Positions 32,814-43,792 of a stretch of DNA of 64,000 bases are shown piece after piece. Origin of the DNA: Wurfbainia villosa (lineage: Eukaryota > Streptophyta > Magnoliopsida > Zingiberales > Zingiberaceae). The position numbers and the translations under genes were made by a program. Below the pieces are notes generated by a model. The model searched no databases and had not been told where the DNA came from. It was given only the letters and a program-made list of their open reading frames with translations. Every line of letters starts with the position of its first letter. Position 1 is the stretch's first letter. The stretch covers positions 54,688,621 to 54,752,620 of the forward strand of contig CM045993.1 of assembly GCA_025175895.1 (NCBI GenBank), in the 5' to 3' direction.

Positions 32814-33877
32814 TGCATAGATGTTGCATCTAGATGAACTCAAACTCATTTCAATCATAGGTATGGATTATGAGGAAATCTAATGTACAAGTCATGTACA
32901 TCTAGCCCATAGTTCATGGTTCAAAATAGGTTTTCAAAAACATTTTAAAATTATTTTAGAAAATCTTGGTGAAGTCTATCTTTTGATAGCAATCACCATT
33001 AAAGGAGTTGATACAAAGTAGGTCAATGTTTTTGAACTTTATATCAATCTATCATTTTAATGGGTATTTTATTTTAAAACTATTTTTCGCCCATTGTATT
33101 TCATGTAAGTAATGTACGTATGGACTTTCACAATTTTTCCATATACGTTTTTTTACTTTTGAATTTCCAAAACTCATTTTCTAAAAAACTAATTTCTGAA
33201 AATTAGAGATTAGTCGGTTGTTTCAATATGACAGGTGACTGATGATGCTGGCATTCGACTGCTGAGCTAATTCCGGATAAAAAGGGTTGTTTAGCCCACT
33301 TTCAACTCTTCCTATGTACCCTAATTGCTCCTAACCCTAGGGCATGCTTTGGAAAGCATTGGAAGGGTGAAAATTCATTGAAAATGTATTAGGAGAGTTG
33401 TTTAGGGTGAAAATCAATTTTAAGATGTGTGAAAATTCAAGTTTGAACTTTTTCCTTTAATTTGATAACTTAGTGTTCCTATAGGCTTAGGGACTCTCTA
33501 AGAACATTGTTAGTTCAATGGTCAAGGGGAAGCAAGCCTTTAGGAGGAGGTTTTCCATCATGGGATGATGGATGTGTTTTTCCTCATAAGGGGGAGAATT
33601 TGGAGAAGTGAGGATTGTCTCTCATTTAGTGATATGGGACTTATCACTAGGAAGAGTGAAGGCATCCTAGATGTTTTTGGACCAAGGAGGAGATTGTAAG
33701 ATCTCATTGGGATATGAGACATTGATACCCTTGGGGGGTCTTTTTGATGTATGCCAAAGGGGGAGAAGTGAGGTTTAAGTTAGGTAAACCTTCACTATGC
33801 TTTGGCATTGGAAGTGTTTAAGTTTAGGTTATTGTTACCTAACTTAAAGGTATTGTCAAACATCAAAAGAGGGAGAT
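32814..33877 (+). other. B1 internal 3' noncoding region with polypurine tract
   Basis: Matches B2 37408-38487 on the other strand. No frame is conserved. It is rich in GGGGGAGAA-type purine runs typical of the 3' region of SIRE-like elements. It ends with the polypurine tract AAAAGAGGGAGAT (33865-33877) beside the LTR. Confidence 0.8.
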
Positions 33878-35469
33878 TGTTGGTGCAATCAGTCTAGGTC
33901 ACGTTGACCAGACTCGAGTTTAGCTCGAGTAGTATTTTGATGTTTGACAATGGGTTGACCATTGCTTAAAAATGGGTTAAATATATGGTTGACATGAGGT
34001 TGACCATATGATGGAAAGTCCAAGTCATGGCTACTTGGAAATGGAAAGTCCAAGTCATGGGTACTTGGCAAAGAAAGTCCAAGTCATGGCTACATGGAAA
34101 TGGAAAGTCCAAGTCATGGGTACTTGGCAAAGAAAGTCCAAGTCATGGGTACTTGGCAAAGAAAGTCCAAGTCATGGGTACTTGGTAATGGAAAGTCCAA
34201 GTCATGGGTACTTGTCAAGGAAAGTCCAAGTCATGGGTACTTAGCATGAAAAGTCCAAGCATGGGTCTTGTCATTTGGGAAAGTCCAAGGGTGTGATTTT
34301 AGCAGTGTAAAGTCCAAGCTTGTGTCTTGGCAGCATAAGTCCAATGCTTGGCGGCATAAAGTCCAAGCGTGAATTTTGGCAGCGCAAGTCCAAATGTACT
34401 TTGGAAGTGTAGACACTGTTAGCATGACAATAGCCGATGGAAGAACCTGATGGCTAATGTATGGATGACTTGGAGGGATCCAATAGGCATGAGTCTGATA
34501 GAAGTGGCTAGAAGGCTTAGGTCTAGGCTAAGGGTGTCTAGAAAGTATGAGGGCATCATACTTGGGATAAAACCTCATGTTTGAGGTGTATCAGTCGACT
34601 GGGGTTATGGACCAGTCGACTAGTTGAGCATTTTGACACTTGACAACCTAGTCGACACTGATCAATTAACTGGCAAGAGTCGACTGATGCTTGATTGTGG
34701 CCGAGTGGCCTTGGCACTCGACTGCTAGCATTGGGCAGTCGACTGGTGTGTAGAAGTCGATTGCCATGGATGGCAATGATCGATGGATGCGCCCAGCGGT
34801 AGGCAGCTCGACCGGACCGATTGCTGCATCACCGATCGCTAGGGTTTGGCAATCGACTGATCGTATATCCATTGGAGTTTCTCCAGCATGGATCAAGTCA
34901 TTGTGAGACAACGACTACAGGAGCAGTCGACTAATGGGTATAAGCAGTCGACTTCTAGGTGAAAATTAGCCCGAGTTGCAGTAAAAGGAGCTCGAAGGGG
35001 AGATTTTTGGCAACGGTTCTTAGGGCGATTTGAGGCGATTTGCTGGTGCAAGTCAGGGTCTTCAAGTGCAGTCCAAGCAACCAACAAGCAAAGCAATCAA
35101 AGCTCACATTTATAAAGTGTTCTTTACATAGTTTGTTGTATTTACTTTGTATTTGCTTGTATCTTTCGTATTATTGTTGTAATCTTTTGTATGAGATTTC
35201 TCCACCTCCGGATTGTTCCGAGAAGGAGTCTTATTAGTGGTGTGTGCATCACTAGAGCTCACTTGAGCTCGACCCATGGAGTAGGAACCCTAAGGTTCCG
35301 AACCACATTATATTATTGTCTTGTACTTGTGTACTCATCTTCATATTCGTAGTTGTATCTTGTATTTCCGCTGTGCTAACTGAATTGTAGAGACGAACGA
35401 TCAAATTCCATCATCAAGCATCAAAACGCTATTCACCCCCCCCCTCTAGCGATGTACGATTCTTCTACA
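33878..35469 (+). repeat. B1 3' LTR (1592 bp)
   Basis: From TGTTGGTGCAATCAGTC to CGATTCTTCTACA. It contains an expanded tandem array (34011-34400), GTCGAC palindromes (34590-34950) and the block GTAGGAACCCTAAGGTTCCG (35280-35299), also found in B1 5' LTR. It abuts CACTA sequence on the right, so B1 inserted into, or was joined to, that transposon. Confidence 0.85.
34011..34400 (+). repeat. Tandem array of 29-30 bp units in B1 3' LTR
   Basis: Eight close copies of (A)TGGAAAGTCCAAGTCATGGG followed by TACTTGGCA (34011-34250), then decaying copies with AAAGTCCAAG to about 34400. The 5' LTR has only degenerate copies (21682-21920), as does B2 (37060-37215). The array is therefore expanded in this LTR alone. 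Confidence 0.9.
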
Positions 35470-36224
35470 TACTCTACCTCTAAAATTTCATCTAGCAAAT
35501 CATAAAAATCATTCCTTGCACCTCCATCATTAGATGACTGAACACAAACCTCACTATTAATTGTAGTTTTTCCATTCAATATGCTTGAGTATGAAAATTA
35601 TATCAGTTTATAAAATATACTGGCCAAGATTTCACCATTAATTTTGGACCCCAATGACAGATAGACTAATAATTCTTTCTCAATATAAGCTTGATTATTA
35701 TGAACCTAAAGTCAAAAAAATGTGTTAAAGTCAAGATTTAACCAATTAATTATTATAAACTACTTACATATTTTTTGAACCATGGTGTCAATTCTTCATC
35801 GCGAAAACGATCAAACTCATATGCCAGAAGCTCAGAATATAAGTTTTAAAAAATCCTACCATAAAAATAATTATAACAAGAACAATAATTTAGGATATAA
35901 GAAATATATAATATAACATATATATATATACTAACTCTAAATACGACATTGCTTCTAGACAGTTCAGTAAAATTTATGTGTGGGATGCTCGCCATTCTTG
36001 ACCAGTGAAGTTTCTACGTGTACAAGATCCACTCAGTCGACCAAGGTAATTAAAAATTGAGAATGACTCTAAATTTAGATCAACATAACCCTCGTCATTT
36101 CTTCTCACTCTCTGCCTTTTGCATTGAACATGATGTGATGTTCAAAATAATATGATGCAAAAGGTGTAACTTCTTCCACAATATATGCATTAACAATAGA
36201 AGCCTCAACATGTGCCTTATTTTT
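35470..36224 (-). pseudogene. CACTA (En/Spm) transposase-region fragment, DUF4218-like
   Basis: Read on the minus strand from 36224, the first piece gives NKAHVEASIVNAYIVEE, then YYFEHHI, GRLSG and, after a stop, ILLNCLEAMSYL. These match the DUF4218 region carried by plant CACTA transposons. Next come YSELLAYEFDRFRDEEL and PWFKKY (about 35855-35768). An intron with GTAAGTA donor and TTTAG acceptor (35706-35767) follows, then the exon with NSEVCVQSSNDGG and DFYDLLDEILEVEY. Several stops are present and no termini are visible. Family assignment is from remembered motifs. Confidence 0.78.
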
Positions 36225-37407
36225 TGTTGGGGGATCGATGATGTGCTAGAGGGGGAGTGAATAGCGATTTTGTTCGTTCAATGAATTGCATTCGTGATTG
36301 TCTCTACAAAACGTTAGTACTCAATGGATATACAAATGTAAAGTAGAGATAAACACACAGACAACACAAGCACGACAATACAATTTAACGTGGTTCGGAA
36401 CTAGGGTTCATACTCCACGGGATGAGCTCTAGTGATGCAGACCACCACTATCTTCTCCTTCTCAGAACAATTTGAAGGTTGAGAAACCACTTACAAGGTT
36501 CTTACAACAATAAGAAACAAATACAAGCTAATATAATGAAATATAATTGAAGAAAACTTTACAAAGAAGATCGCTTTGGCTTGCTTGTTGGTTGCTTGGA
36601 GATGCCTTTTAAGACCCTAAAATGCACTAGCACTTTACCTCAAAATCACTCAAGAAACCCTTGTTTGAATCATTCCCGTCGAGCTCCATTTATGTCTCTA
36701 CCTGGGCTAGATTTTTGCCCAGCAGTCGACTGAACTTACCCCCAATCAATTGCTCGTGTATCCGTTGTCTCACAATGGACTAATCCATGTCAGATTAGAG
36801 AACACCAGTCAACCGTTCTAACCCATCAATCAACTACCCATAGTCGTCAGTCGACTGCCCTTACATAGCAGTCGACTACGGACTTTTCTGTGCTCGTGTC
36901 CACAAATTCTAGTCAACTGTCATCCATGGCAATCGATTGCTCAAGGCCAGTCCACTGCCTATACATGGCAGTCAATTGTTAGTGGCACAACACGAGATGG
37001 AACGAATAAATCAAGAAAATGTTATTCACCCCCTCTAGCGCGACGTCTGATCCTCAATATGTTGAACTTTCTAATTTCCAAAGTTCACTTGGACTTTATG
37101 TCGCCAAGACTACACACTTGGATTTATGCTACCAAGACTAACCTTTGGACTTCCCTTTTTAAATGTCCATATTTAGATTTTCCTTGTCAAGTATCCAAAC
37201 TTGGACTTCCGAGGTTGATTGCTCCAACAATCTCCCCCATATGACTTTGAGTATCTCAATCATCCACTAGTCATATGGTCAATATATGATCAAACCATAT
37301 TGTTGAACAATGGTCAAACTCATTATCAATCATTGTCAAACATCAAAATACTACTCAAGTCTCACTCGAGTTTGGTCAATATTGACCTGAGGCTTGTTGC
37401 ACCAACA
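36225..37407 (-). repeat. B2 3' LTR (1183 bp)
   Basis: On the plus strand begins TGTTGGGGGATCGATG and ends TTGCACCAACA, then ATCTCCCTCTTTTT, the reverse complement of the polypurine tract (37408-37421). It carries GTCGAC-type motifs (36720-36980) and a short version of the AGTCCAAG repeats (37060-37215). It abuts the CACTA fragment at 36224. Confidence 0.85.
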
Positions 37408-39200
37408 ATCTCCCTCTTTTTGATGTTTGACAATACCTTTAAGTTAGGCTAACAATAATCCAACTTAATTCTTCCAATGCCAAAGCATAGTGAAGGTTTA
37501 CTTAACTTAAACCTCACTTCTCCCCCTTTGACATACATCAAAAAGTCTACCAAGATTTTCAATGTTCCATCTCTCAAAAAGATCTTACATTCTCCCCCTT
37601 GGTCCAAAAACATTTAGGATGCCTTCACTTCTCCAATTCTCCCCCTTTAGTGAGCACAATGAGGGTTTCAACCCCTTCATTTCTCTCCCTTTGAGGAATA
37701 CTCATCCATCATCTCTTGATGGCTAACCTCCCTTAAAGGCTTACTTTCCCTTGACCATTGCACCAAAAATATCCTTGGAGAGTTCCTAAGCTAATAGAAA
37801 CTCAAACCATCGAAAATAAGGGTAAAAGTTTAAACTTGAACTTTAACCTCCCTTAAAATTCAATACTTCATCCTAAAAACTTTACTAATCATTTACAATG
37901 ATTATTTCACCCTTCCCATGCTTTCCAAAGCATATCATAGGGTTAGGAGACATTAGGGTTCTATAAAATAGCTTATACATGGCTAAACAAACTTTGTTCA
38001 ATCGAAATTAGCATCAACAGTCGACTAGGTGAGCAACCAGTCAACTGCCTTATCACCAGTCGACTACTCAAAGCGACAGTCTATTGGTTTCTGCAAATGC
38101 ATAAAACAATTTTTCATGAATGAGTTTTGAAAATTCATAAGTAAATATACGTAATTTAAAAAATCTTGAAATTTCATACATACATTACGTACATGAAATA
38201 CAATGGGTGAAAATAATTTTAAATTAAAATATCCATTAAATTGCAAGATTGATACAAAGTTCAAAACCATTGAAAACTTTAATACTTTTCCTAACTTTGT
38301 ATCAACATTCTCAATGGTGATTTCTATCAAAAGATAGGCTTCACTAAGGTTTTTTAAAATGATTTTGAAACCTCATTTTGAACCATGGTCTATGGGCTAA
38401 ATATACATGACTAGTACATTAGTTTTCCTTATGATTCCTAAATGTCATATTATGAGTTTTAGTTCATCTAGATGCAAGAACTATGCACCTTGAACTTAAC
38501 TCATTTTTCTGACATCTCACATGTGTCTAGGGTGTATCAATACACACACATGTCAATTTAATATTTTTGTGAGATGTGGTTTTTTTTTCTTCCTAATCTA
38601 AAAGCTCATGCATATATCTAGACAACTCTATTTGATTCCCTTATCATGGAACTTCAAATCATGTTATTGTCCTTAATTATATTTTATTAATCTAAATGCA
38701 TGAAATATGATCATGGCATAAAAATGTGTATAATTTAAAATATTTGCCAATAATCATGATGTCATGGCATTAAAATAGACCTAAATACAAACATGACATA
38801 TTAACTTAAGCACTTTCATGACATTTTATATGATCAAAAAAAATATGATGTCATGACATGACATATGACAAATAAAGCATGGTAAATAAAATATAAAGAT
38901 ATAAGAATATCTAGATTTTAAGCCTAATTGTAATTTACTAAGATTAAACCCCATTTTGACATAATGCATCAATTTTTCAAGTGTGCCAAAAATCCAAAAT
39001 GACACTCCATTGACTCTAAACCTAATTGTGCCAATTATGATTGATTTTTCAACTTCCATAATTTCTATTGTCGCATCCTAAAATCTTTTAGGATTAAAAT
39101 TCTATCTCATTCCCAAGGTATCACATAATCTTGAAAATATCCTAAAATATCAACTCTACATGATTAGGTCAACTACTCATCCATTTTAGGGTTGACACAC
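37408..39200 (-). other. B2 3' noncoding region
   Basis: Corresponds to the B1 internal region and includes the uninterrupted A2 target (38488-38492). AT-rich with TGTCATGACAT motifs. No gene seen. Confidence 0.75.
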
Positions 39201-40031
39201 CCTAACCCATCTAGTGTGAGGGAATCATGCTCTTAGGCACCCAAAACTAATTTGATCTCCTTGGGTTAACTAGGTACTCACTAGGGATGACTTCCCTCAG
39301 TACCTTCCTAATGACCCTCCTAGGCTTTGAAGCCTTGGTCATTTGGGTCTTATCTAGGTTAACCCTATGGGTAACTCCCCTTGTAACCTTCTTAGTGGCA
39401 TTCCTAGATTTCTTTGAAACTTTGGCCACTAGACATTTGCCATGGTCAACTCTAGAGATGGCATCCCTTGTGACTTTGATTTTCCTAGACCTAGAGATGG
39501 TTCCATAGTCAAATGGAACACTATGGTAGGTTGGCATGACTTCCTTAGACTTAGGTTTGTGACTCAAACCTTTCCTCCTATCCTTGGATAGTTCTTGCCT
39601 CCTAACACCTAAGGTTTGCCCTATTAAATCCTTTAATTGAATTTTTCATCTTATTAAGGGTCTTTTCCAATTTCTCAGGCCTTGACCTCAATTTTTGATT
39701 TTCCATTTCTAATTTCCCAATATTTGATTTTTCATTGACCTTTTGGGAATTCTTCCTAGGCATATGTCTAGTCCATTTAGGGTTAATGCCTAAATTGTTC
39801 TCTATCTTCCTAATAGTTTCCTTAGGTAGAATAGTTCTAGGATTGTCCTTAGGTAAGTTGACATGTTTGGCTCCCAAGCAAAAAATCCTTATTGCTAGCA
39901 TGCTTCTTATGATAAATTGCAAGTGTATTAACATGTGATACATCACTATCATGCTTCTTACCATTACTAAAATAAAGAGCATTATTAAATGATACCTTAG
40001 GGCTTGCCTTAGCTCCCCTACATTTGAGTTC
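39201..40031 (-). pseudogene. Decayed SIRE-like gag C-terminal region in B2
   Basis: Three consecutive open stretches on the minus strand (40031-39849, 39849-39602 and 39567-39247) in shifting frames. The second is Lys/Glu/Asn-rich and coiled-coil-like (KLEMENQKLRSRPEKLEK). The third contains YHSVPFDYGT, echoing YQRVPYNYGT in F. Near 39245-39230 the phrase WVPKS appears, common after the knuckle in SIRE-type gag. Too broken to be functional. Confidence 0.6.
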
Positions 40032-40159
40032 TGTTGGTGCAGGGCACCAGTTAATCGAACCTTGGTTTTGATAATGGCAAAGATTCAAAGTTAAGCTATT
40101 TTGTTATCTCATATGTTATGCTAAGTGTGCAAGTATTGTATTAGACTTTGCTAAGGTCA

Positions 40160-40331
40160 ACGACACCAGGAGAATCTCCATATGAGAAACCTCGGTAGTC
40201 AACAACACCAGAAGAATCTCAGGATGAGAAACCTCGGTGGTCGGGTGACACCAAGAGAATCTCGGAAGGAGAAACCTCGGTGGTCGGGTGATGCCAGGAG
40301 AATCTTGGAAGGAGAAACCTCGATGATCAAG
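40160..40331 (+). repeat. Four about 43-bp repeats in F LTR
   Basis: Units built on GACACCAGGAGAATCTC and GAGAAACCTCGGTGGTC, four copies with decay. They lie upstream of the TATA box. Unrelated to the B1 array. Confidence 0.85.
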
Positions 40332-40725
40332 TAACCGAAAGCTAAGCGACAGGTCAGGAGGACCTAAGGTAAGCTCTGAGTGTAGAGTGGTGGTAAGGAC
40401 ACATCCTCGATAAGAGGACAATCTTAGGCGTCGATCCGACCAAGGCTTCCGGAGGAATACCGAAGTCAAGATCGGACAGTCAAAGGACTGTCACACTGCA
40501 TGGCATTATGCATCTCTTGTGCTAACCTTGTGTTGCAGGTGTCAGGTTGGATTCTCAAGAGTAGTAGTCGACTGGAGGTAGTCGACTAATGTCGACGAAT
40601 CAACCCAATGTGCAAGGTCAAAGAGATATCAATCAATGTTGCCACCTCATGATAAGATAAGCTACCACCTCAAGATAAGATCCACAAGTTTTGGATCTAG
40701 ATCTGGACATATTCCAAGGTGCCAA

Positions 40726-40736
40726 TCTATAAAAGG
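40726..40736 (+). promoter_or_regulatory. TATA box of the F LTR
   Basis: TCTATAAAAGG, followed by GAGGGGAGAACTC. Likely start region of the element transcript. Confidence 0.65.
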
Positions 40737-41176
40737 AGGGGAGAACTCAAACCCTCAATCAATTCAATGAACTCCTAAGTGCTCCTACTCTCCGGCCATA
40801 ACTCTTCATGCTTCGATGCTACTCCGACCACGCATCCACAACAATCCATTGTTAGTATTTTATTTAATTCATATTTATTACATGCTAAGAGGAGAGGTAG
40901 GTTTGTTACCTCTTCCTCTATATATTCTGTAATCGGTTGTCTCTTACCTCCAACAAGGAAGAGACTTTTAGTGCTTTGTCCTTCGGAAGCGATCGAGGAT
41001 CGCAGGGCCTTGGATAAGTAGCTGGTGGGTTGTAAACCAAGTAAAATTCCTTGTGTCTTGTATTCTTACTTTTGTTCATATTTTCCAATGTGTATGTTGG
41101 TTTTAATCGATGAAAAGAAAAGATTTCCGAACGCGATTCACCCCCCCCCCCTCTAGCATTTTCTCGATCCAACAAG

Positions 41177-41193
41177 TGGTATCAAAGTGGGGG
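41177..41193 (+). promoter_or_regulatory. F primer binding site
   Basis: TGGTATCAAAGTGGGGG, two bases after the LTR; an initiator tRNA-Met primer site of the SIRE type. Confidence 0.88.
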
Positions 41194-41351
41194 CGCTCAG
41201 ATTCGGTGCAACCACCGGTCGAGCATTTTCTTTTTGGTTTTTTTTTATTTATTTTATTATCTCTCACACTATTAATCCAAGACCAAGTCTTGGAACATTT
41301 TGTTTTGTGTTCTTACATGCAAGTATCGGAAGATCTTCGAACGGGCTGACC

Positions 41352-42008
41352 ATGGAAGAAGATCTCACAAGGCCAAAAGGTAATATTGTAAATTTAAACT
41401 TTAAATTGCATATTATTTGTTTCAAGTACAGGGAGAGAGGATACTATAAAAATAAGTGTCTTACTCGTAAGACTCGAATGGCACAACCGGCGGTAAAGGA
41501 GAAACCAATGTCAAAAGTCCGAAGGAACAAGGAGCACATCAAGTGTTTCGGGTGCGGAAGATTCAGTCACTACAAGAATCGGTGCCCGGAGAAAAAGAAA
41601 GTTAGTAAAATTAATAATTTTGAAATTTTGAGTTTTAGAATACTTGATAATTTAGATAAATTGTGCATTAAAGCTAGCAAATTAGTTTATTGTTGTCAAT
41701 TAGTTAATACAGTTAATAATTCAACTAATAAAAACTTAATTAATTCAGATTTAATTATTTTAAATAATAATAATAATATCATTGAAGAAAATGATCAAAT
41801 TAATCTAACATTTGATAAAATTAACCAAGAGCTAAATCAAATTTTTAGTTTAATCAACATAAATCCAGATCAAGTCAAAGATAAAACCAACCTAGGACTT
41901 AATCAGAATAATCAAAGTCTAGATCAAAATAATCAAACCTTAGGACAGAATTATCAAACAATAGATCTAATTAATCTAGATAATTCCGAATTAAAAAATT
42001 TTGTTTAA
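41352..42008 (+). CDS. F gag-like frame with zinc knuckles
   Basis: The frame is open from 41187, but the first ATG past the leader is 41352 (MEEDLTRPKGN). It lacks the usual gag body. It goes almost at once to a degenerate knuckle CFKYRERGYYKNKC (second cysteine lost), then an intact CCHC knuckle CFGCGRFSHYKNRC. The rest is rich in Asn, Leu and Gln, with repeats of NLGLNQNNQSLDQNNQ type. The likely origin is an internal deletion of a SIRE-like gag. It might bind nucleic acid, but function is not shown. Confidence 0.55.
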   Translation: MEEDLTRPKGNIVNLNFKLHIICFKYRERGYYKNKCLTRKTRMAQPAVKEKPMSKVRRNKEHIKCFGCGRFSHYKNRCPEKKKVSKINNFEILSFRILDNLDKLCIKASKLVYCCQLVNTVNNSTNKNLINSDLIILNNNNNIIEENDQINLTFDKINQELNQIFSLININPDQVKDKTNLGLNQNNQSLDQNNQTLGQNYQTIDLINLDNSELKNFV

Positions 42009-42086
42009 AAAATTCAACCATAAAAAATTCAAAATTAAATTTAAAAAATTCTAAATCTAATCTAAATAATTCTAATAATTCTACTT

Positions 42087-42605
42087 TTGAAAAAGTCTAA
42101 TAATCTTATCTTAAAAAATGCTAATAATTCTAATAATTTTACTTTTAAAAATTCTAATAATCTTATCTTGAAAAATTCTAATAATTCTACTTTTGAAAAA
42201 TCTAATAATCTTATCTTAAAAAATTCTAATAATTATACTTTTAAAAAGTCTAATAATCTTATCTTGAAAAAGTCTAATAATATTATTTTGAAAAAGTCTA
42301 ATAATCCTATTAAATCTATTTTAAATAATTCAAAATCTAACATTTTTAAAAATTCAAAATTAGACAATCAAACCAATAAAATTAGTTATAATAAAGTTCT
42401 ATTTGATTATACACAAATTAATAATTTAGTAATTAAACCTTCAACTTTTAGAAATTCAACTAATAAATATATAGACTTGGGTTACAAGTCTAATTTAACC
42501 AAAAATCAAGACCCTAAAATTTGTAAACCTAATTATCAAAGAGTACCTTATAACTATGGAACAAATAAAAGTCTACTTAAGAAAAGAACTATTTCTTTGA
42601 ATTGA
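42087..42605 (+). CDS. F asparagine-rich tandem-repeat frame
   Basis: 172 aa in a different frame from the knuckle protein, beginning 78 bp after its stop. The first 90 residues are repeats of SNNLILKNSNNSTFEKSNN type, encoded by a 42-51 bp DNA repeat. The end, with YQRVPYNYGTNKSLLKK, recalls the B2 gag end YHSVPFDYGT. One explanation is a frameshift within a once continuous gag. The repetition is extreme, and the frame may be sustained by the repeat period rather than by selection. Confidence 0.4.
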   Translation: MKKSNNLILKNANNSNNFTFKNSNNLILKNSNNSTFEKSNNLILKNSNNYTFKKSNNLILKKSNNIILKKSNNPIKSILNNSKSNIFKNSKLDNQTNKISYNKVLFDYTQINNLVIKPSTFRNSTNKYIDLGYKSNLTKNQDPKICKPNYQRVPYNYGTNKSLLKKRTISLN

Positions 42606-43654
42606 TTGAACATAACATGTGCATGCATACATATCATTTTAATTAATTATCATGCTTATTTTTATCATGTCATACATGCTAGTCTTAAATTAACTCTCAT
42701 AGGACAGTTAGATAGGAAATGGTTAATTAACATTGAGAATATAGTATCAGGACGCGGTAAGATGATAGTACGTTAGGGAAACAAAGTCTCGTGTATCCGG
42801 GTTAGATAAGAAGTATCTAGCTTGGTGCATTTGGCTAAGTGGAACTAGCTGAAGCTACCTAACTACATCCTAAACTAGTTAGACAAGGAGTTGACCTAAA
42901 GTAAATTAAGTGTACAATTTTTTAAGATTGGCTTTGTCTAAGGAAGTGGTCATTGTTCCAATCAAAGAAGGCCTCTGTGCCTCGCCATGACCTGGAAGCC
43001 ATCTTTTGAAATGTTCACTTAACTAACTAAAGGTTAAATCCGAATATAACCCAAGGTTAATTAATTTCTAAGACATTAAACTTAACTAAGTAAAATTAAA
43101 TTCATCTCACAACACCTATAAGGATAACTTAGTTGATCATGTAGAATGGGTGAGATGTTAAGGACAACGAATTGAAAATAGTTTTGAAAACGATTTCAAA
43201 TTTTATATATATATAAATAGATTCTTAAAACTATTTTTATTGGTTGCCATGATTGTTGTGTGTAGTTATACATAGTATTTAAAATAATTATGCTTTTTAA
43301 AATGATGGTTAGTTGACCAATGCTGAGCTTCTAGATCCTTAGGTCAACTTTAGACACCTAGACCCTCTAGACACTTAGGTAAGCCTTCCTTGTGGCCAAC
43401 AAGGATGTACTAAGAGTTTGTCAGACAAAGACAGAGACCCTCTAAATAAGCCTTCCTTGTGGCTAACAAGGATGTCAGGTTAAGGGAGAGGTTCTAATTG
43501 GATAATCATTATTTTTAGAAGTTGTTAAAATATTATTATTATTTTTTAAAAAAAAATTATGCCAAGGGGGAGAGAAGACTTATGTTAGACAAACTTAGTA
43601 TCTCTAGCTACCTCTAGTTTGGCATAAAACCTAATAGATATTAGCCTTTAATAT
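42606..43654 (+). other. F 3' noncoding region
   Basis: No gene seen. A repeated phrase TAAGCCTTCCTTGTGGC occurs at 43382 and 43446. The end, with GCCAAGGGGGAGAGAAG near 43562, resembles the 3' region of SIRE elements. Cut at 43655 by G. Confidence 0.7.
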
Positions 43655-43696
43655 TGTAACATCCCAAATTTTAGTTACTATATTTTTATTTAAAGG

Positions 43697-43792
<96 letters not shown>

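Larger units (their letters stand above)
21682..35469 (+). mobile_element. B1, SIRE-like non-autonomous LTR element with nested A2
   Basis: A truncated 5' LTR (21682-23077), a short internal region (23078-23721 joined to 32814-33877, about 1.7 kb) and a complete 3' LTR (33878-35469). A2 plus its site duplication lies in the internal region. There is no gag-pol. The 3' noncoding part matches B2 (reverse strand, 37408-38900). Style of ends (TGTTGGTGCAA..., GGGGGAGA-rich 3' region, CACCCCCCCCCTCTAGC near the LTR end) is that of SIRE/Maximus Copia elements. I regard it as a non-autonomous derivative. Confidence 0.8.
36225..40031 (-). mobile_element. B2, SIRE-like Copia fragment
   Basis: A minus-strand fragment: 3' LTR 36225-37407, noncoding 3' region, and decayed gag-like sequence up to 40031, where F is inserted. 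Protease, integrase and RT are missing between gag remnants and the 3' region. It shares the LTR and 3' region with B1. Confidence 0.78.
40032..41174 (+). repeat. F 5' LTR (1143 bp)
   Basis: From TGTTGGTGCAGGGCACC to TCTCGATCCAACA. TATA-like TCTATAAAAGG at 40726-40736, four tandem repeats at 40160-40331, two GTCGACT motifs near 40566-40580, and the run CACCCCCCCCCCC before TCTAGC at the end. Only one LTR is present. Confidence 0.83.
40032..43654 (+). mobile_element. F, SIRE-like non-autonomous element, 3' truncated
   Basis: 5' LTR, primer site, short gag-like frames and a long noncoding 3' region, inserted into B2 gag. It has no protease, integrase or RT. The 3' LTR is absent because chromovirus G begins at 43655, just after TGCCAAGGGGGAGAG-type sequence of the 3' region. 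The left flank is AGTTC (40027-40031); the matching right duplication is lost. Confidence 0.78.

Noticed and set aside
34011..34400. Regular repeats that could suggest a CRISPR array
   Set aside because: Units are directly adjacent with no unique spacers, inside an LTR of a plant retrotransposon.
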